Shown here: positions 42,823 to 53,354 of the stretch, piece after piece | Layout of the letters: each line of letters begins with the position of its first letter | Position numbering within the stretch: the stretch's first letter is position 1 | Assembly: GCF_000278155.1 (NCBI RefSeq) | Contig: NZ_JH725095.1 | Location: 248,001-312,000 of the forward strand | Reading direction: 5' to 3' | Origin: Bartonella doshiae NCTC 12862 = ATCC 700133 | GTDB lineage: Bacteria; Pseudomonadota; Alphaproteobacteria; Rhizobiales; Rhizobiaceae | Length of the DNA: 64,000 nucleotides | The notes under the pieces: model-generated | The model's database searches: none | Told to the model about the DNA's origin: nothing | Seen by the model: only the letters and a program-made list of their open reading frames with translations | Position numbers and translations under genes: made by a program

Positions 42823-43733
42823 TGGCCATTGGCAAAAAAGTTTCAAACAAACCTCCACTATCACTCGCCACCAAGCTACACAGAGATGTTGCCAATATGC
42901 CGTATCTTCTTTTACAAGCGCACCGTATAGCCAATACGCTGTTAACCGGATGGCATAAACGGCGCAAACACGGGAATGGAGAAAATTTCTGGCAATTTCG
43001 CCCGTATGTTGAAGGAGAATCTATTACACGTATTGACTGGCGACGTTCAGCACGGGATGAACACACCTATTTACGTGAACACGAATGGGAAATGACACAG
43101 ACAGTTTGGCTTTGGCCTGATCAGAGTAAATCGATGCATTATTGTTCACGCTTTTCCAAAAATTCTAAAGGCAATTATGCGATCACTCTTTCCTTAGCAT
43201 TAGCAATACTTCTTACACGTAGCGGTGAACGTATTGCTATCCCCAATTTAATACCCCCCACGATGACATCCAATGCCATAGAACGCATGGCTCTGGCGTT
43301 GGGAAATCATCAAAATGAAAATCTATTTCCAGATTTTTCAACAATTACGCGATTTTCACATGCCGTTATAATGAGTGATTTTCTTGACCATCCTGAAAAG
43401 ACCATCCAACATTTAACTGTTTTATCTACAAAGCAGGTCACTGCTCATTTAATTGAAGTTGCTGATCCCGCAGAAGAAATTTTTCCCTACAAAGGTCGTA
43501 CAGAATTTTTTGATCCTGAAACGAAAGAAAAACGCGTTTTCGGAAAAGCAGAAGATCTTCGTGAACATTATTGCAAACTGTATCAAGCAAGACGACAAAA
43601 ATTGATAAATTTTTGTGCACGCCAAGGATGGAGCTATCACGTAAGCACAACTGATCAACCTTTAACAGAAATCATTTTGCAGCTTGCAAAAAAAATGGGT
43701 GAATCTTCATCTTATACCAGGAGGTCACCTTGA
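42822..43733 (+). CDS. DUF58 domain protein
   Basis: A 303-residue protein with the DUF58 signature: GENFWQFRPYVEGESITRID then WRRSARDEHTYLREHEWE near 48-90. DUF58 proteins are VWA-related and almost always sit next to a moxR gene; a proposed role is substrate or adaptor for the MoxR ATPase. No membrane segment is obvious. The gene overlaps moxR at one end and the next gene at the other, so expression is coupled. Confidence 0.88.
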   Translation: MAIGKKVSNKPPLSLATKLHRDVANMPYLLLQAHRIANTLLTGWHKRRKHGNGENFWQFRPYVEGESITRIDWRRSARDEHTYLREHEWEMTQTVWLWPDQSKSMHYCSRFSKNSKGNYAITLSLALAILLTRSGERIAIPNLIPPTMTSNAIERMALALGNHQNENLFPDFSTITRFSHAVIMSDFLDHPEKTIQHLTVLSTKQVTAHLIEVADPAEEIFPYKGRTEFFDPETKEKRVFGKAEDLREHYCKLYQARRQKLINFCARQGWSYHVSTTDQPLTEIILQLAKKMGESSSYTRRSP

Positions 43734-46531
43734 GTTTTTCTGCTCCCCTGCTTTTATTAGGACTTTTATCCTTACCAGTTATTTGGTGGTTGTTGCGGAG
43801 TACCCCCCTCTCTCCACGTCAAGAGCTCTTTCCTCCTTTGCTCTTTCTGCCCAAAACAACTACTCAGCAAGAAACAACAAACCATATGCCTTGGTGGTTG
43901 TTGTTATTACGATTAACTATAGCAGCACTAATTATTATTGCTTTAGCGCGTCCCACATGGAATCAAAAACCAATTGTATTTTCTAAATCTCAACCACTCG
44001 CACTCATAATTGATAATGGATGGTCCTCTGCAGAAGAATGGAAAAAACGTATCACGGTCGCAGAAAACCTCCTCACACAAGCCGCCAAACAGAAAAAAAA
44101 TATTTATCTTCTTGCAACAGCTGAGAATGATCCCTCCAATGTAGTCCCCCTACCCGCAGAAGTCATAAAAACACACTTAACGCATTTACAGCCACGCCCG
44201 TGGCCTGTTAACCGCATGCGCGCTCTGAAAAAACTAATGGAAATAAACAAAGGAGAGCCTCTTGATATTGCCTACTTAAGTGATGGATTACAAACAAATG
44301 AAGATGAGCAAACTTTTGCTCTCATTGAACAATTAAAACCCGAAACATTCTTATGGTATTTAGCTGATATTTCCGATCTCACTGGCATAACTGCCATAGA
44401 AAATAACAGTGGAAACATGATAGCATATGTTACCCGTGCAACCACATATAATGAAACTCCAATCACACTTAGCCTTTATGATTCAAACAGCCAACTTCTT
44501 GGCCATTTTTCAAAAAACTTCCTTAAGGGAGAAAAAACAGTTCTTGTTCCTTTTAACTTACCACTTGAATTACGCAACGATATTGCATGGATAAAAATTG
44601 ATAACCACGCCCATGCTGCTGCTACTTTCTTAATGGATAGCCATAATCGTGTGAACCGTGTTGCTCTTCTTTCACCTGATATCAATGAAATAGTACAGCC
44701 TTTGCTTTCACCGTTCTATTACATCATCAAAGCATTACAAGGCCACACACAGCTTATAACAGCCGGTGGAAGAGAACTTTCAACTGATATTGATTATTTG
44801 CTCAAACAAAATCCATCTGTTTTTATTATGGGTGACATTGTAAACATGTCACAAGAAGCAGAAAAAAAGCTTTCTGAATTTGTTGCTAAAGGAGGAACAC
44901 TCATCCGCTTTGCGGGAGAAAATCTAAGTACAGCAGAACATCCAGATAGTCTATTGCCAGTGCCACTGCGTCCTGGAAAACGCCTACTTGGAAATATTAT
45001 GTCTTGGACGAAACCACAAAAACTTGCACCTTTTGCAAAAAATAGTATCTTCCTTGATCTTCCTTTTCCAGAAGAAGTCACTGTTTCACGCCAAATTCTT
45101 GCAGAACCAAGCTTTGATCTTTTTGAAAAAACATGGCTTAGTCTTGCTGATGGAACCCCCCTTATTACAGCAGCTGGTCATGGCAAAGGCACACTTATTT
45201 TTATTCATATTGCACCTGATCCTACATGGTCAAACCTCCCTCTTTCGGGATTTTTTACACAAATTCTGCAAAAACTCATCACATTGAGTTCCTATGAAGA
45301 TAAGATACATATTAAAAAAAGCCCAACGATGCAAAATCCTTGGCGAACAATGACTGCAAATGGACAGCTACAAATACCTCCCCCTTATGTTGTTCCACTC
45401 GTCATTGATGGGCATAACCCAATTCTTCCTTCTTATCATACCCCACCTGGACTTTATGGTGTAAAAAACAATTTTTATGCACTCAATCTCTTAAACAATT
45501 CATCACGTTTTATAAAGCAATCCCCATTGCCTCCATCTTTAAGAGCAAAGCCTCAATCTTATAATACAAAAGAAAAACATCTTATTGGCCCACTTTTAGG
45601 ATTAGCTATTTTATTATTCGCTTTTGACAATTTTCTCATGTTATGGATGGGAGGGACTTTTTTTCTCAATCGGAAAAATAACATGCTTCTTATTCTTCCT
45701 CTTACAATAGGTTTTACCGCATTATTTTTATATGTTCCAACTGTTCACGCACAAGACACAAAAAATGATGACGAAATCATAGCACAAGCCGCGGGCGCTA
45801 CGCATCTTGCTTACGTCATAACCCATAATCATGAAATCGACACAACGAGTAAAAGTGGTCTAGAAGCCTTGAGTCAATTTATCGCAGAGCGGACAATGCT
45901 TACGCCAAGTTCGGTAATAGCACTTGATCTCGATAAAGATGAGCTCGCCTTTTATCCTCTCATTTATTGGCCAATTGATGCAAATAGTCCGATCCCAACA
46001 CAAAAAAGTCTAGAAAAAATAAATAGCTTTATGAAATATGGAGGCACAATTTTATTTGATACACGCGATCAGATAAATACCAACTTCAGTCTTGAAGGAG
46101 CAGCTACTCCAGCTACACAAAAATTACGCACCATCTTAAAAGAATTAAATATTTCTACTATTGAGCCAGCATCAACTGATCATGTTATTTCACGTTCTTT
46201 TTATATTATGCCAGACTTTCCCGGCCTCTATCGTGGTTCACCTTTATGGGTTGAATCATCATCCATAAATAAAAAAAGCAAAAATTCTCTTGCCTCCGGT
46301 GATAATGTTAGTTCACTCCTTATCACCGCAAATAACTTTGCTGGTGCTTGGGCTTTAGATGAAAAAGGAACATGGAAATACCCGCTTGTCCCCAATGATC
46401 CGATGCAACGCCTATGGGCATTTCGTGCAGGATTGAATATCGTTATCTATGTACTCACAGGAAACTATAAAGCTGACCAAGTTCATGTTCCTGCACTTTT
46501 AGAACGCTTTAAAAAAGAAAGAAGGCAATGA
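43730..46531 (+). CDS. BatA-like membrane protein with C-terminal DUF4159
   Basis: A 933-residue membrane protein. The N-terminus has the double-transmembrane BatA-type region (about 5-80; LPVIWWLLRSTPLSPRQELF then a helix near 60-75), followed by a VWA-like region and glutamine-amidotransferase-like segments, further helices near 630-670, and a C-terminal DUF4159 domain (about 690-930). It starts with TTG at 43730, preceded by a perfect AGGAGGT at 43719-43725; TTG and TGA of the previous gene overlap. Function is unknown, probably in the cell envelope with MoxR and DUF58. Confidence 0.8.
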   Translation: MSFSAPLLLLGLLSLPVIWWLLRSTPLSPRQELFPPLLFLPKTTTQQETTNHMPWWLLLLRLTIAALIIIALARPTWNQKPIVFSKSQPLALIIDNGWSSAEEWKKRITVAENLLTQAAKQKKNIYLLATAENDPSNVVPLPAEVIKTHLTHLQPRPWPVNRMRALKKLMEINKGEPLDIAYLSDGLQTNEDEQTFALIEQLKPETFLWYLADISDLTGITAIENNSGNMIAYVTRATTYNETPITLSLYDSNSQLLGHFSKNFLKGEKTVLVPFNLPLELRNDIAWIKIDNHAHAAATFLMDSHNRVNRVALLSPDINEIVQPLLSPFYYIIKALQGHTQLITAGGRELSTDIDYLLKQNPSVFIMGDIVNMSQEAEKKLSEFVAKGGTLIRFAGENLSTAEHPDSLLPVPLRPGKRLLGNIMSWTKPQKLAPFAKNSIFLDLPFPEEVTVSRQILAEPSFDLFEKTWLSLADGTPLITAAGHGKGTLIFIHIAPDPTWSNLPLSGFFTQILQKLITLSSYEDKIHIKKSPTMQNPWRTMTANGQLQIPPPYVVPLVIDGHNPILPSYHTPPGLYGVKNNFYALNLLNNSSRFIKQSPLPPSLRAKPQSYNTKEKHLIGPLLGLAILLFAFDNFLMLWMGGTFFLNRKNNMLLILPLTIGFTALFLYVPTVHAQDTKNDDEIIAQAAGATHLAYVITHNHEIDTTSKSGLEALSQFIAERTMLTPSSVIALDLDKDELAFYPLIYWPIDANSPIPTQKSLEKINSFMKYGGTILFDTRDQINTNFSLEGAATPATQKLRTILKELNISTIEPASTDHVISRSFYIMPDFPGLYRGSPLWVESSSINKKSKNSLASGDNVSSLLITANNFAGAWALDEKGTWKYPLVPNDPMQRLWAFRAGLNIVIYVLTGNYKADQVHVPALLERFKKERRQ

Positions 46532-48624
46532 TACCATTCATCACTTTCCAGCCTTTTTTGCCATTCTTTTGGATTTTCCTCTTAAGTGGAATATCTCTTT
46601 TCTTTATCGTAATCAGCTTCATTACACAGCGGAAAGGATCTTTATTGCGTCTGCTGGCTTTCTGTACTTTGATCCTTGCTTTGCTAAATCCAATGATCAT
46701 AAAAGAACAGCGTGAACCACTCAAAAGCATTGTAGGCATTGTAATTGACCGCAGCAAAAGCCAAACATTTGAAACACGAACAAATGACACTGATAAAGCA
46801 CGTCTACAATTAAGCAATATGTTAGCGCGCTATCCACAATTTGAACCACGTTTTATTGATGCTGGAAAACTTGATGATACACAATATGCACCTTCAACGA
46901 ATTTGTTTCATGCTTTAACACAAGCCATATCTGATATACCACAATCTCGTTATGCAGGAACAATTTTGATCACCGATGGACAAGTGCATGACATTCCACC
47001 ACTCTCAAATCTCCACCATAAAGCGCCAATCAATGCTCTGATAACAGGGCGATCAAGTGAATTTGATCGCCAAATCAAATTTATTTCTCCTCCTCGTTTT
47101 GCCCTTATCAATAAACCACAAATGCTTTCCATTTTGGTGGAAGATAAAGGCCAGTTCCAAGAGTCTCTACCAACGCAAGCAAATATTACTGTAAGTGTTG
47201 ATGGCCAAGAAGTTGGACATTATTCTGTTACACCCGGTATCATTTTTCAAACGGAAATCACACTTACTCATACTGAAAAAAATATCATCCAAGTTGCAAC
47301 CGATATGTATAAAGGTGAATTAAGCTTTGAAAATAACCGAGCAATAACAACCATTGAAGGAATCAGAGAAAATTTACGCGTCCTTCTTATTTCAGGAGCA
47401 CCTTACAATGGGGAACGTACATGGCGTGATCTTTTAAAAGGTGACTCCAATATTGATCTTGTTCATTTTACTATTTTGCGCCCTCCCCACAAAGCAGACA
47501 ATACACCATTAAGCCAATTATCTCTTGTCGTATTTCCTACAACAAAGCTCTTTGTTGAAGAAATTGATAGCTTTGATCTCATCATTCTTGATGGCTACCA
47601 ACACTCTGCTGCACTCCCCTTAATTTATTATGATTATATCGCCCAATATGTACAAAAAGGTGGTGCCTTACTAATGGTAACAGGTCCTGAATTTACCCAA
47701 AAATCTTCGCTTGCGAACACACCTTTAATCAGCATTCTACCCGCACTTCCCAGTGGTGTTATCATTCAAAAACCTTTTCGTCCTGCACTAACGAAAGAAG
47801 GTAAACGTCATCCTGTCACAAGAGGTCTTGCAACAACTGCTTATCCAGCTTCTCAGTGGGGGCAATGGTTACGGCAAATTGCTATCCAAAATGAAAACAA
47901 AGGCATAACCCTTATGAAAGGAGCTGATGAACAACCACTTTTACTTCTTTCTCATGTTGGTAAAGGACGTGTAGGCATGTTACTTTCCGATGAAAGTTGG
48001 CTTTGGGCACGAGGTTTCGATGGCGGAGGTCCATATGCTGCTCTTTATCGTCGAGTTGCCCATTGGCTTATGAAAGAACCAGAACTTGAAGAAGAGAGAT
48101 TGTATGCTACCAGCAACCATCATCATTTAACGATTCGTCGCCAAACACTTAAAGATCATCCAGAATCAGCTGAAATAACTTTTCCTTCTGGAAAAAAAGA
48201 AAATATTCCTCTCACAAAAGAACAAGAAGGTGTCTTCACAGCAGCTGTTAAAACTGATGAAATAGGGATATTTACCATCCAAAATGGCGATCTAACAATA
48301 CTTTCTTCAATAGGTGTGTTTGACAATCCAGAATTATCTGACTTAATTTCAACAAAAGAAAAATTAGCCTCTATCAGTAAACATACAGGAGGAAATATCA
48401 CGCGATTACACAAAGAAGGAAAAGAAAGCATTAGTATTCCTCCTATTAAACTGCTTAGATCACAAGCAGAACACATATCTCCCCTTCCACATTCAATTGT
48501 TTTGAAGGAAGCAACGGAAAGTCGTTTAATCCGTACCTTCTCTTTTCCTATCTTTTCTGGTTTCTTTGCCCTCCTCTCTTGTCTTTTACTTTTTAGCAGC
48601 ATGTGGTATCGTGAAAGCCGTTAA
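46528..48624 (+). CDS. Membrane protein of the moxR cluster, amidotransferase-like
   Basis: A 698-residue protein with two N-terminal hydrophobic helices (about 8-30 and 37-55), a VWA-like extracytoplasmic region (SIVGIVIDRSKSQTFETR near 70-87), a glutamine-amidotransferase-fold segment in the middle (about 285-480) and a C-terminal helix (about 675-692). Its ATG overlaps the previous stop in ATGA. It completes a four-gene coupled operon. In other Rhizobiales, as I recall, the operon continues with a CoA pyrophosphatase and cca; here it ends. Confidence 0.75.
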   Translation: MIPFITFQPFLPFFWIFLLSGISLFFIVISFITQRKGSLLRLLAFCTLILALLNPMIIKEQREPLKSIVGIVIDRSKSQTFETRTNDTDKARLQLSNMLARYPQFEPRFIDAGKLDDTQYAPSTNLFHALTQAISDIPQSRYAGTILITDGQVHDIPPLSNLHHKAPINALITGRSSEFDRQIKFISPPRFALINKPQMLSILVEDKGQFQESLPTQANITVSVDGQEVGHYSVTPGIIFQTEITLTHTEKNIIQVATDMYKGELSFENNRAITTIEGIRENLRVLLISGAPYNGERTWRDLLKGDSNIDLVHFTILRPPHKADNTPLSQLSLVVFPTTKLFVEEIDSFDLIILDGYQHSAALPLIYYDYIAQYVQKGGALLMVTGPEFTQKSSLANTPLISILPALPSGVIIQKPFRPALTKEGKRHPVTRGLATTAYPASQWGQWLRQIAIQNENKGITLMKGADEQPLLLLSHVGKGRVGMLLSDESWLWARGFDGGGPYAALYRRVAHWLMKEPELEEERLYATSNHHHLTIRRQTLKDHPESAEITFPSGKKENIPLTKEQEGVFTAAVKTDEIGIFTIQNGDLTILSSIGVFDNPELSDLISTKEKLASISKHTGGNITRLHKEGKESISIPPIKLLRSQAEHISPLPHSIVLKEATESRLIRTFSFPIFSGFFALLSCLLLFSSMWYRESR

Positions 48625-48872
48625 AAAATTTTGAGAATTTATTGCTATAATTTAAAAATGTAACGCATATAGCATATAGAAAAACAAGAACATGTAGTAT
48701 TGTATCTTCTTTTTATCATTTAAAAACAATGAAGCATGAAGCTCCAAAAAGCTTTTTTATATCTTCTAAGACTGTTTTTTCATTTCATAATCTTCTCTTG
48801 TCTCAAAATACACAGGCTTGTCTTATATTCTTTTTTATTGCCTAAATTGTTTTCAACGCTATGCTAACATCT

Positions 48873-49763
48873 ATGTTTTATCTTGCTCATATATCAGATG
48901 TGCATCTTTCACCTCTGCCCCAACCTTCCTTATTTGAACTTTGTGGGAAGCGCCTTACTGGCTATCTTAATTGGCAAAGAAAACGGAAGAAGCAATTGGC
49001 AACAAATGTCTTAGAAACTTTAATGAATAGTTTGAAAAAGACAAACCCTGACCATCTCGTAATCTCTGGTGATCTTGTCAATCTTGCTCTCGATCAAGAA
49101 TTTGAACAAGCACGTTGCTGGTTGCTCAACCAAGGACAGCCTCAAAATATTTCTTTAACCTTTGGCAATCATGATGCTTATGTGCGTGGAGCCTTTCAAA
49201 AGGCATGCATTCTCTTCAAACCTTGGATCGAAGGTGACCTCCCTAAAAAAAATGCCCTTTCCTTTCCTTATATACGTATTCGTGATAATATAGCCATTAT
49301 AGGTGCTTCTTCTGCTATTGCGACACCGCCTTTTCAAGCGTCTGGCTATTTTGACAAAATGCAATCACAAATCTTGTCAGAACTTTTAAGTGAAGCTGCA
49401 TCGCACAATCTTTTTCGCGTTGTCATAATACATCATCCTCCTTTTCATCATGCAACCTCTTGGCATAAAAAATTATGGAATATAGAGCGTTTTCTAAACG
49501 TGATCAAACGCCATGGTTGTGAACTTGTTCTACATGGGCATACCCATTTACCCACATTGAATACCGTTGAAGGAAAACGGGGGAAAACTCCCATTGTTGG
49601 AGTTGCTTCGGCATCACAAGCCTTTGGTGATAAAAAACCACCTGCAGGCTTTAACTTATTCGCTATTGAGCGTGCACATCATCAATGGCATTGTCAATTA
49701 CAACGTTATAATATCATTAATCAAAAAAATGAAATTGCATGCACTGAAACAATCAATCTTTAA
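48873..49763 (+). CDS. Calcineurin-like metallophosphoesterase
   Basis: A 296-residue two-metal phosphoesterase. All five metal-binding blocks are visible: AHISDVHLS near 4-12, DHLVISGDLVN near 59-69, TFGNHDAYV near 97-105 (FGNHD where PGNHD is more usual), VVIIHHPPFHH near 183-193, and LVLHGHTHLPT near 220-230. It could be a cyclic-nucleotide phosphodiesterase or a UDP-sugar or lipid phosphatase; the substrate is not clear. ATGs at 48861 and 48873 are both possible. Confidence 0.85.
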   Translation: MFYLAHISDVHLSPLPQPSLFELCGKRLTGYLNWQRKRKKQLATNVLETLMNSLKKTNPDHLVISGDLVNLALDQEFEQARCWLLNQGQPQNISLTFGNHDAYVRGAFQKACILFKPWIEGDLPKKNALSFPYIRIRDNIAIIGASSAIATPPFQASGYFDKMQSQILSELLSEAASHNLFRVVIIHHPPFHHATSWHKKLWNIERFLNVIKRHGCELVLHGHTHLPTLNTVEGKRGKTPIVGVASASQAFGDKKPPAGFNLFAIERAHHQWHCQLQRYNIINQKNEIACTETINL

Positions 49764-49916
49764 ATATTTTATAAAAACAGTCGTCCCCAAAATGCAAAAG
49801 AAAAGCAAAATCAATAATAAACAACCATTGTATTTTTGATATGCGTGAATAGGCGTGATATCACTATCTTGAAATACAATGCTTTTCGGTACTTAAAATA
49901 GTTGAAAAAAATCTTT

Positions 49917-50825
49917 TTATATAAAAGGAATCATAGTTGTACCTGGTGGCAACTTCGCCTCATCTTCAGGCTCAACATGAATAGAAACACGCACATTATT
50001 AAATTCTTTTTGAAGAACATCTTCAATTTTATCACAAATCTGATGTGCTTCTCCTACCGACATTATAGCAGGTACAACTAAATGAAACTCTATAAAAGTA
50101 ACTCTACCAGCAACACGTGTAAGCAAGTCGTGTACTTCAATTGCACCATGTGCATTTGCAGAAATAAGTTCACGAATCCGCATAGTTTCATTCAATTCAA
50201 CACCGACATCCATTAATCCCTGAACAGCACTGTTAATTACCTTCCAACCTTGCAAAAGAATATTGATAGCAACTATTATTGCTAAAATTGGATCCAAAAT
50301 ACCCCATCCCCCCATAAAACCAGCTATCAGACCAATTAAAATCGCAAGTGAAGTAAAAACATCTGTGATGAAATGCACTCCATCAGCCTTAAGAGCCGGT
50401 GAACGATAGATCTTTCCCTGCCGCATAAGAAGCCAACCCCACATAAAATTTATAACACTTGCGATAAGATGAATAACAAGCCATATTCCAGGTTTTGGCA
50501 ATAATTTAACGGTCGAAAGAGCCGCCCATGCTTCTCTTAAAATGACAATTGCCGCAATAATTATCAATATCCCTTCAAGAATAGCGGAAAAATACTCCAC
50601 CTTATGATGTCCAAAAGGGTGATCATGATCTGCTGGCTTCATACTGATTTTAACAGCCCACCATGCGACCAATGCAGCAAGTATATTTACGATTGATTCC
50701 AATGTATCAGAATAAAGTGCAACAGAACCAGTGATATGATATGCCCAATATTTCAAAGAAAAAACGATACAAGCTACAAAAATAGAAAAGAGGGTTAATC
50801 TTTGTATATTGATTTTTATATTCAT
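49917..50825 (-). CDS. Cation diffusion facilitator family transporter
   Basis: A roughly 302-residue inner-membrane metal efflux protein (Zn, Fe, Mn or Co). Six hydrophobic helices (about 15-210) are followed by a cytoplasmic metal-binding domain (about 215-300). Helix 2 carries the metal-site-type SVALYSDTLESIVNI, the loop HDHPFGHHKVEYFS follows, and helix 5 has HFITDVFTSLAIL; the cytoplasmic part has FIEFHLVVPAIMSVGEAHQI. I prefer the ATG at 50825 (AAGGG upstream) over 50873. The metal cannot be assigned from sequence. Confidence 0.9.
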   Translation of the reverse strand: MNIKINIQRLTLFSIFVACIVFSLKYWAYHITGSVALYSDTLESIVNILAALVAWWAVKISMKPADHDHPFGHHKVEYFSAILEGILIIIAAIVILREAWAALSTVKLLPKPGIWLVIHLIASVINFMWGWLLMRQGKIYRSPALKADGVHFITDVFTSLAILIGLIAGFMGGWGILDPILAIIVAINILLQGWKVINSAVQGLMDVGVELNETMRIRELISANAHGAIEVHDLLTRVAGRVTFIEFHLVVPAIMSVGEAHQICDKIEDVLQKEFNNVRVSIHVEPEDEAKLPPGTTMIPFI

Positions 50826-50873
50826 AACCCCATACCCTTTTCTTTCCTCAAGCAAAAGAACATTTTCAATCAT

Positions 50874-51240
50874 ATCATTGATATTTCTGATATAGCACCA
50901 CTCTCAAAAAAGCGACAAAAATAATAAACAGGCCTCAGCTTCCATTATCATTTCCAGCAATCGTTATGTACTATAAAACGCAATGAATATAATAACATGG
51001 ATATCACTCAAACAAAAAATGTCTAAGAAAAACCACTTAATTTTTTTATGCTCAAATAGGATACAATTACATACCATCTCCCAATATTTCTACAGTCATC
51101 AAACCAGTCAATATATCGATACCATCCTTACACACAGCACCAAAGACCTATTAGTATTGCGTTGCGCCTTTACTCCTCTATTGTAAAAATATTATTCGCT
51201 ACAATAAAACACTTTCAGAAAAGGGAAAATACAAACTATT
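50874..51240. other. Intergenic region, nothing recognised
   Basis: About 370 AT-rich bases between the transporter and the structured RNA. A 67-codon plus-strand frame at 50983 has no family resemblance or ribosome site and is probably chance. Confidence 0.4.
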
Positions 51241-51246
51241 GTTCCT

Positions 51247-51378
51247 AAAAAAAAGAATCTGGGCATTGGGGACCCAGATTCTTTTCCCTTAAAAATAAGG
51301 GCATACAGGAAGCTTAGGAAATAGCGGGGACCTAAACCCCTGTTCCCGAGAAAACAATATGTCATACCGCACTCGGTA
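51247..51378 (-). ncRNA. Unassigned structured small RNA
   Basis: A well-formed transcription unit on the minus strand: a near-consensus promoter, then about 130 nt ending in a 13-base perfect hairpin and an eight-T run. Internal pairing is dense: TACCG-AGTG-CGGTA; GGGAA-CA-GGGG-N7-CCCC-GCTA-TTTCC; CCCTTA-TTTT-TAAGGG; then the terminator. The GC content is well above the flanks. A 98-codon frame covers it, but that frame has no ribosome site or family match. Family is unknown: it lacks the hallmarks I know for SRP RNA, tmRNA and RNase P; 6S RNA is possible but unproven. Confidence 0.65.
51251..51285 (-). terminator. Terminator of the structured RNA
   Basis: AAAAGAATCTGGG (51251-51263) and CCCAGATTCTTTT (51273-51285) pair over 13 bases around a nine-base loop. 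The minus strand continues in T residues. Confidence 0.95.
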
Positions 51379-51383
51379 CCTTT

Positions 51384-51412
51384 AACATATATCAATAGTT
51401 GTATTATGTCAA
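51384..51412 (-). promoter_or_regulatory. Sigma70-type promoter of the structured RNA
   Basis: TTGACA (opposite 51407-51412) and TATGTT (opposite 51384-51389) are separated by exactly 17 bases. The predicted start is near 51378. Confidence 0.8.
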
Positions 51413-52121
51413 TACAAATTCTACCACTGGTTTTAAAAATAATATAATTTTTTATCTCTTTCTTGAAAACAAAGCAAAGATTTAACATTCAACTATTTAG
51501 AAAAAATAACGTAGAATCCACGTATGCATTCGAATATCATAACACTCTATAAAAAAGTAATTTATACTTGAAATCTTATCACACTAGCCGTAAAAGAATT
51601 TTCTACGCAAAAACATCAATTCATCACTGATAGCGAAAAATATATTATTGGCATTGTGACACTCAAAAGAATTTTTTGCCTTTTTGTTGCAGATAGTAAC
51701 GAAATATCTTCTTAAAATTCTGCAAGTTCTATATATAATTGTGTAATTTATAGTAATAACTCATCTTTTTATATATTAAAAAACTTCAATACAGTAAGAT
51801 TATTTTATTTCAAATACTTTAATCCAGAATCATAAAAATTTTTTTACACATCATAGATGGAATGAACGTGTAAACAAAAATCGTTTAAACAAAAAATGAA
51901 CGCATCCCTTATAATTTATTTAATATAAGAAAAAGTAGCGATATAAAGAGCTAAAAATAATGATGTAGGTTTATTACTACATAAACATAAAAATCGAAAG
52001 CATAAGCAACTTAATCTTCATTCCTTCAAAAATCTTGCAGCGAATATTTTACCAATCTTGATCAGCTGGGCGAAAGATGAAAACATTCTAATCTGTAAAA
52101 ACTCCCATAAGCGTAATTCTT
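51413..52121. other. Intergenic region before the structured RNA
   Basis: About 700 very AT-rich bases between the RNA promoter and the mnmA stop codon. I found no remnant gene or convincing hairpin. Confidence 0.4.
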
Positions 52122-53354
52122 TTATTTATAAGAAGAAGTAGCTGTTTCAAGTTCTGAGGAAACAGAAGTTTTTGTTTCTAGATTGCACAAAATGCGTTTC
52201 AACATAACCTCCGTACCAGCAGCCCGTTCGGAATGGGTAACAAAACCTCCCCCAAGAATACGTGCTCCATCACCATTTCCATCATAGAGAACACAGGCTT
52301 GTCCTGGTGCCACACCATTTTCGTGTTCCAATAAATCAACAGAAAAATTCCCTTCTTTATAATGCAAGCGAGCAAGATGAGGAGGACGTGTTGAACGAAC
52401 TTTTACAGCTACCTCAACACCCTCAGAGGGAAAATTATCCAAGTGTTCATCACCAAGCCAATTCACATCCCGTAAAAAAAGCTTATGTGTTTCCAACATT
52501 TCACGCGGACCGACAATAACACGTGCGTTTTCCACATCGAGATAAACCACGTAAAGCGCTTCACCAGTTGCAACACCAATACCACGACGCTGTCCAACAG
52601 TATAATTAACAATTCCCGAATGTTTTCCTAAAACCTGTCCATCAATATGCACAATAACTCCAGGATTAGCAGCTTCTGGACGCAGTTTTGTGATCACATC
52701 AGAATATTTCCCTTGTGGAACAAAACAAATATCCTGACTGTCGTGTTTATTGGCAACAACAAAGCCCATTTCTGCTGCTATTTCACGAACACGTGCTTTT
52801 GAAAGATCCCCTAATGGAAAACGCAAATAATCAATCTGTTCTTGTGTCGTTGCAAAAAGGAAATAGCTCTGATCACGATCAGCATCAAGAGGACGAAAGA
52901 GTGCCCGATGAGCACCGTGAAAACGACTACGAATATAATGGCCTGTTGCCAAAGCATCCGCGCCTAATTCACGTGCAGTTGCTAATAGATCAGCAAACTT
53001 GACAGTCTGATTACAGGCCACACATGGCACAGGCGTTTCTCCATGCGCATAACTTTCTGCAAAAGGATCAATTACAGCTTCACGAAAACGTTTTTCATAA
53101 TCAAGCACATAATGAGGTATCCCCAATGTTTCTGCTACACGACGTGCATCTTCAATATCTTGTCCAGCACAACATGCTCCTACACGATGAGTTGCAGCAC
53201 CATGATCATACAGTTGCAATGTAATTCCAACAACATCATAGCCCTCTTTTTTCAGAAGACCCGCAACAACAGATGAATCAACACCCCCCGACATTGCAAC
53301 AACAATACGAGAATTTTCAGGCCGTCCTGGCAAGTCAAGACTATTCAAAAACAT
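52122..53354 (-). CDS. mnmA: tRNA 2-thiouridylase
   Basis: Thiolates uridine 34 of Lys, Glu and Gln tRNAs, taking sulfur from a relay started by a cysteine desulfurase. The 410-residue protein has the PP-loop [17 protein letters not shown] near 18-34, the first catalytic cysteine in [14 protein letters not shown] near 111-124, the second in [13 protein letters not shown] near 211-223, and GQRRGIGVA near 268-276. The ATG at 53354 gives a normal N-terminus. A mnmA-sciP neighbourhood is usual in Rhizobiales. Confidence 0.95.
   Translation of the reverse strand: MFLNSLDLPGRPENSRIVVAMSGGVDSSVVAGLLKKEGYDVVGITLQLYDHGAATHRVGACCAGQDIEDARRVAETLGIPHYVLDYEKRFREAVIDPFAESYAHGETPVPCVACNQTVKFADLLATARELGADALATGHYIRSRFHGAHRALFRPLDADRDQSYFLFATTQEQIDYLRFPLGDLSKARVREIAAEMGFVVANKHDSQDICFVPQGKYSDVITKLRPEAANPGVIVHIDGQVLGKHSGIVNYTVGQRRGIGVATGEALYVVYLDVENARVIVGPREMLETHKLFLRDVNWLGDEHLDNFPSEGVEVAVKVRSTRPPHLARLHYKEGNFSVDLLEHENGVAPGQACVLYDGNGDGARILGGGFVTHSERAAGTEVMLKRILCNLETKTSVSSELETATSSYK

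Noticed and set aside
51192-51488. A 98-codon minus-strand frame over the 51.3 kb RNA
   Set aside because: It spans the promoter, all RNA hairpins and the terminator, has no ribosome site and no family pattern; the RNA explains the region better.
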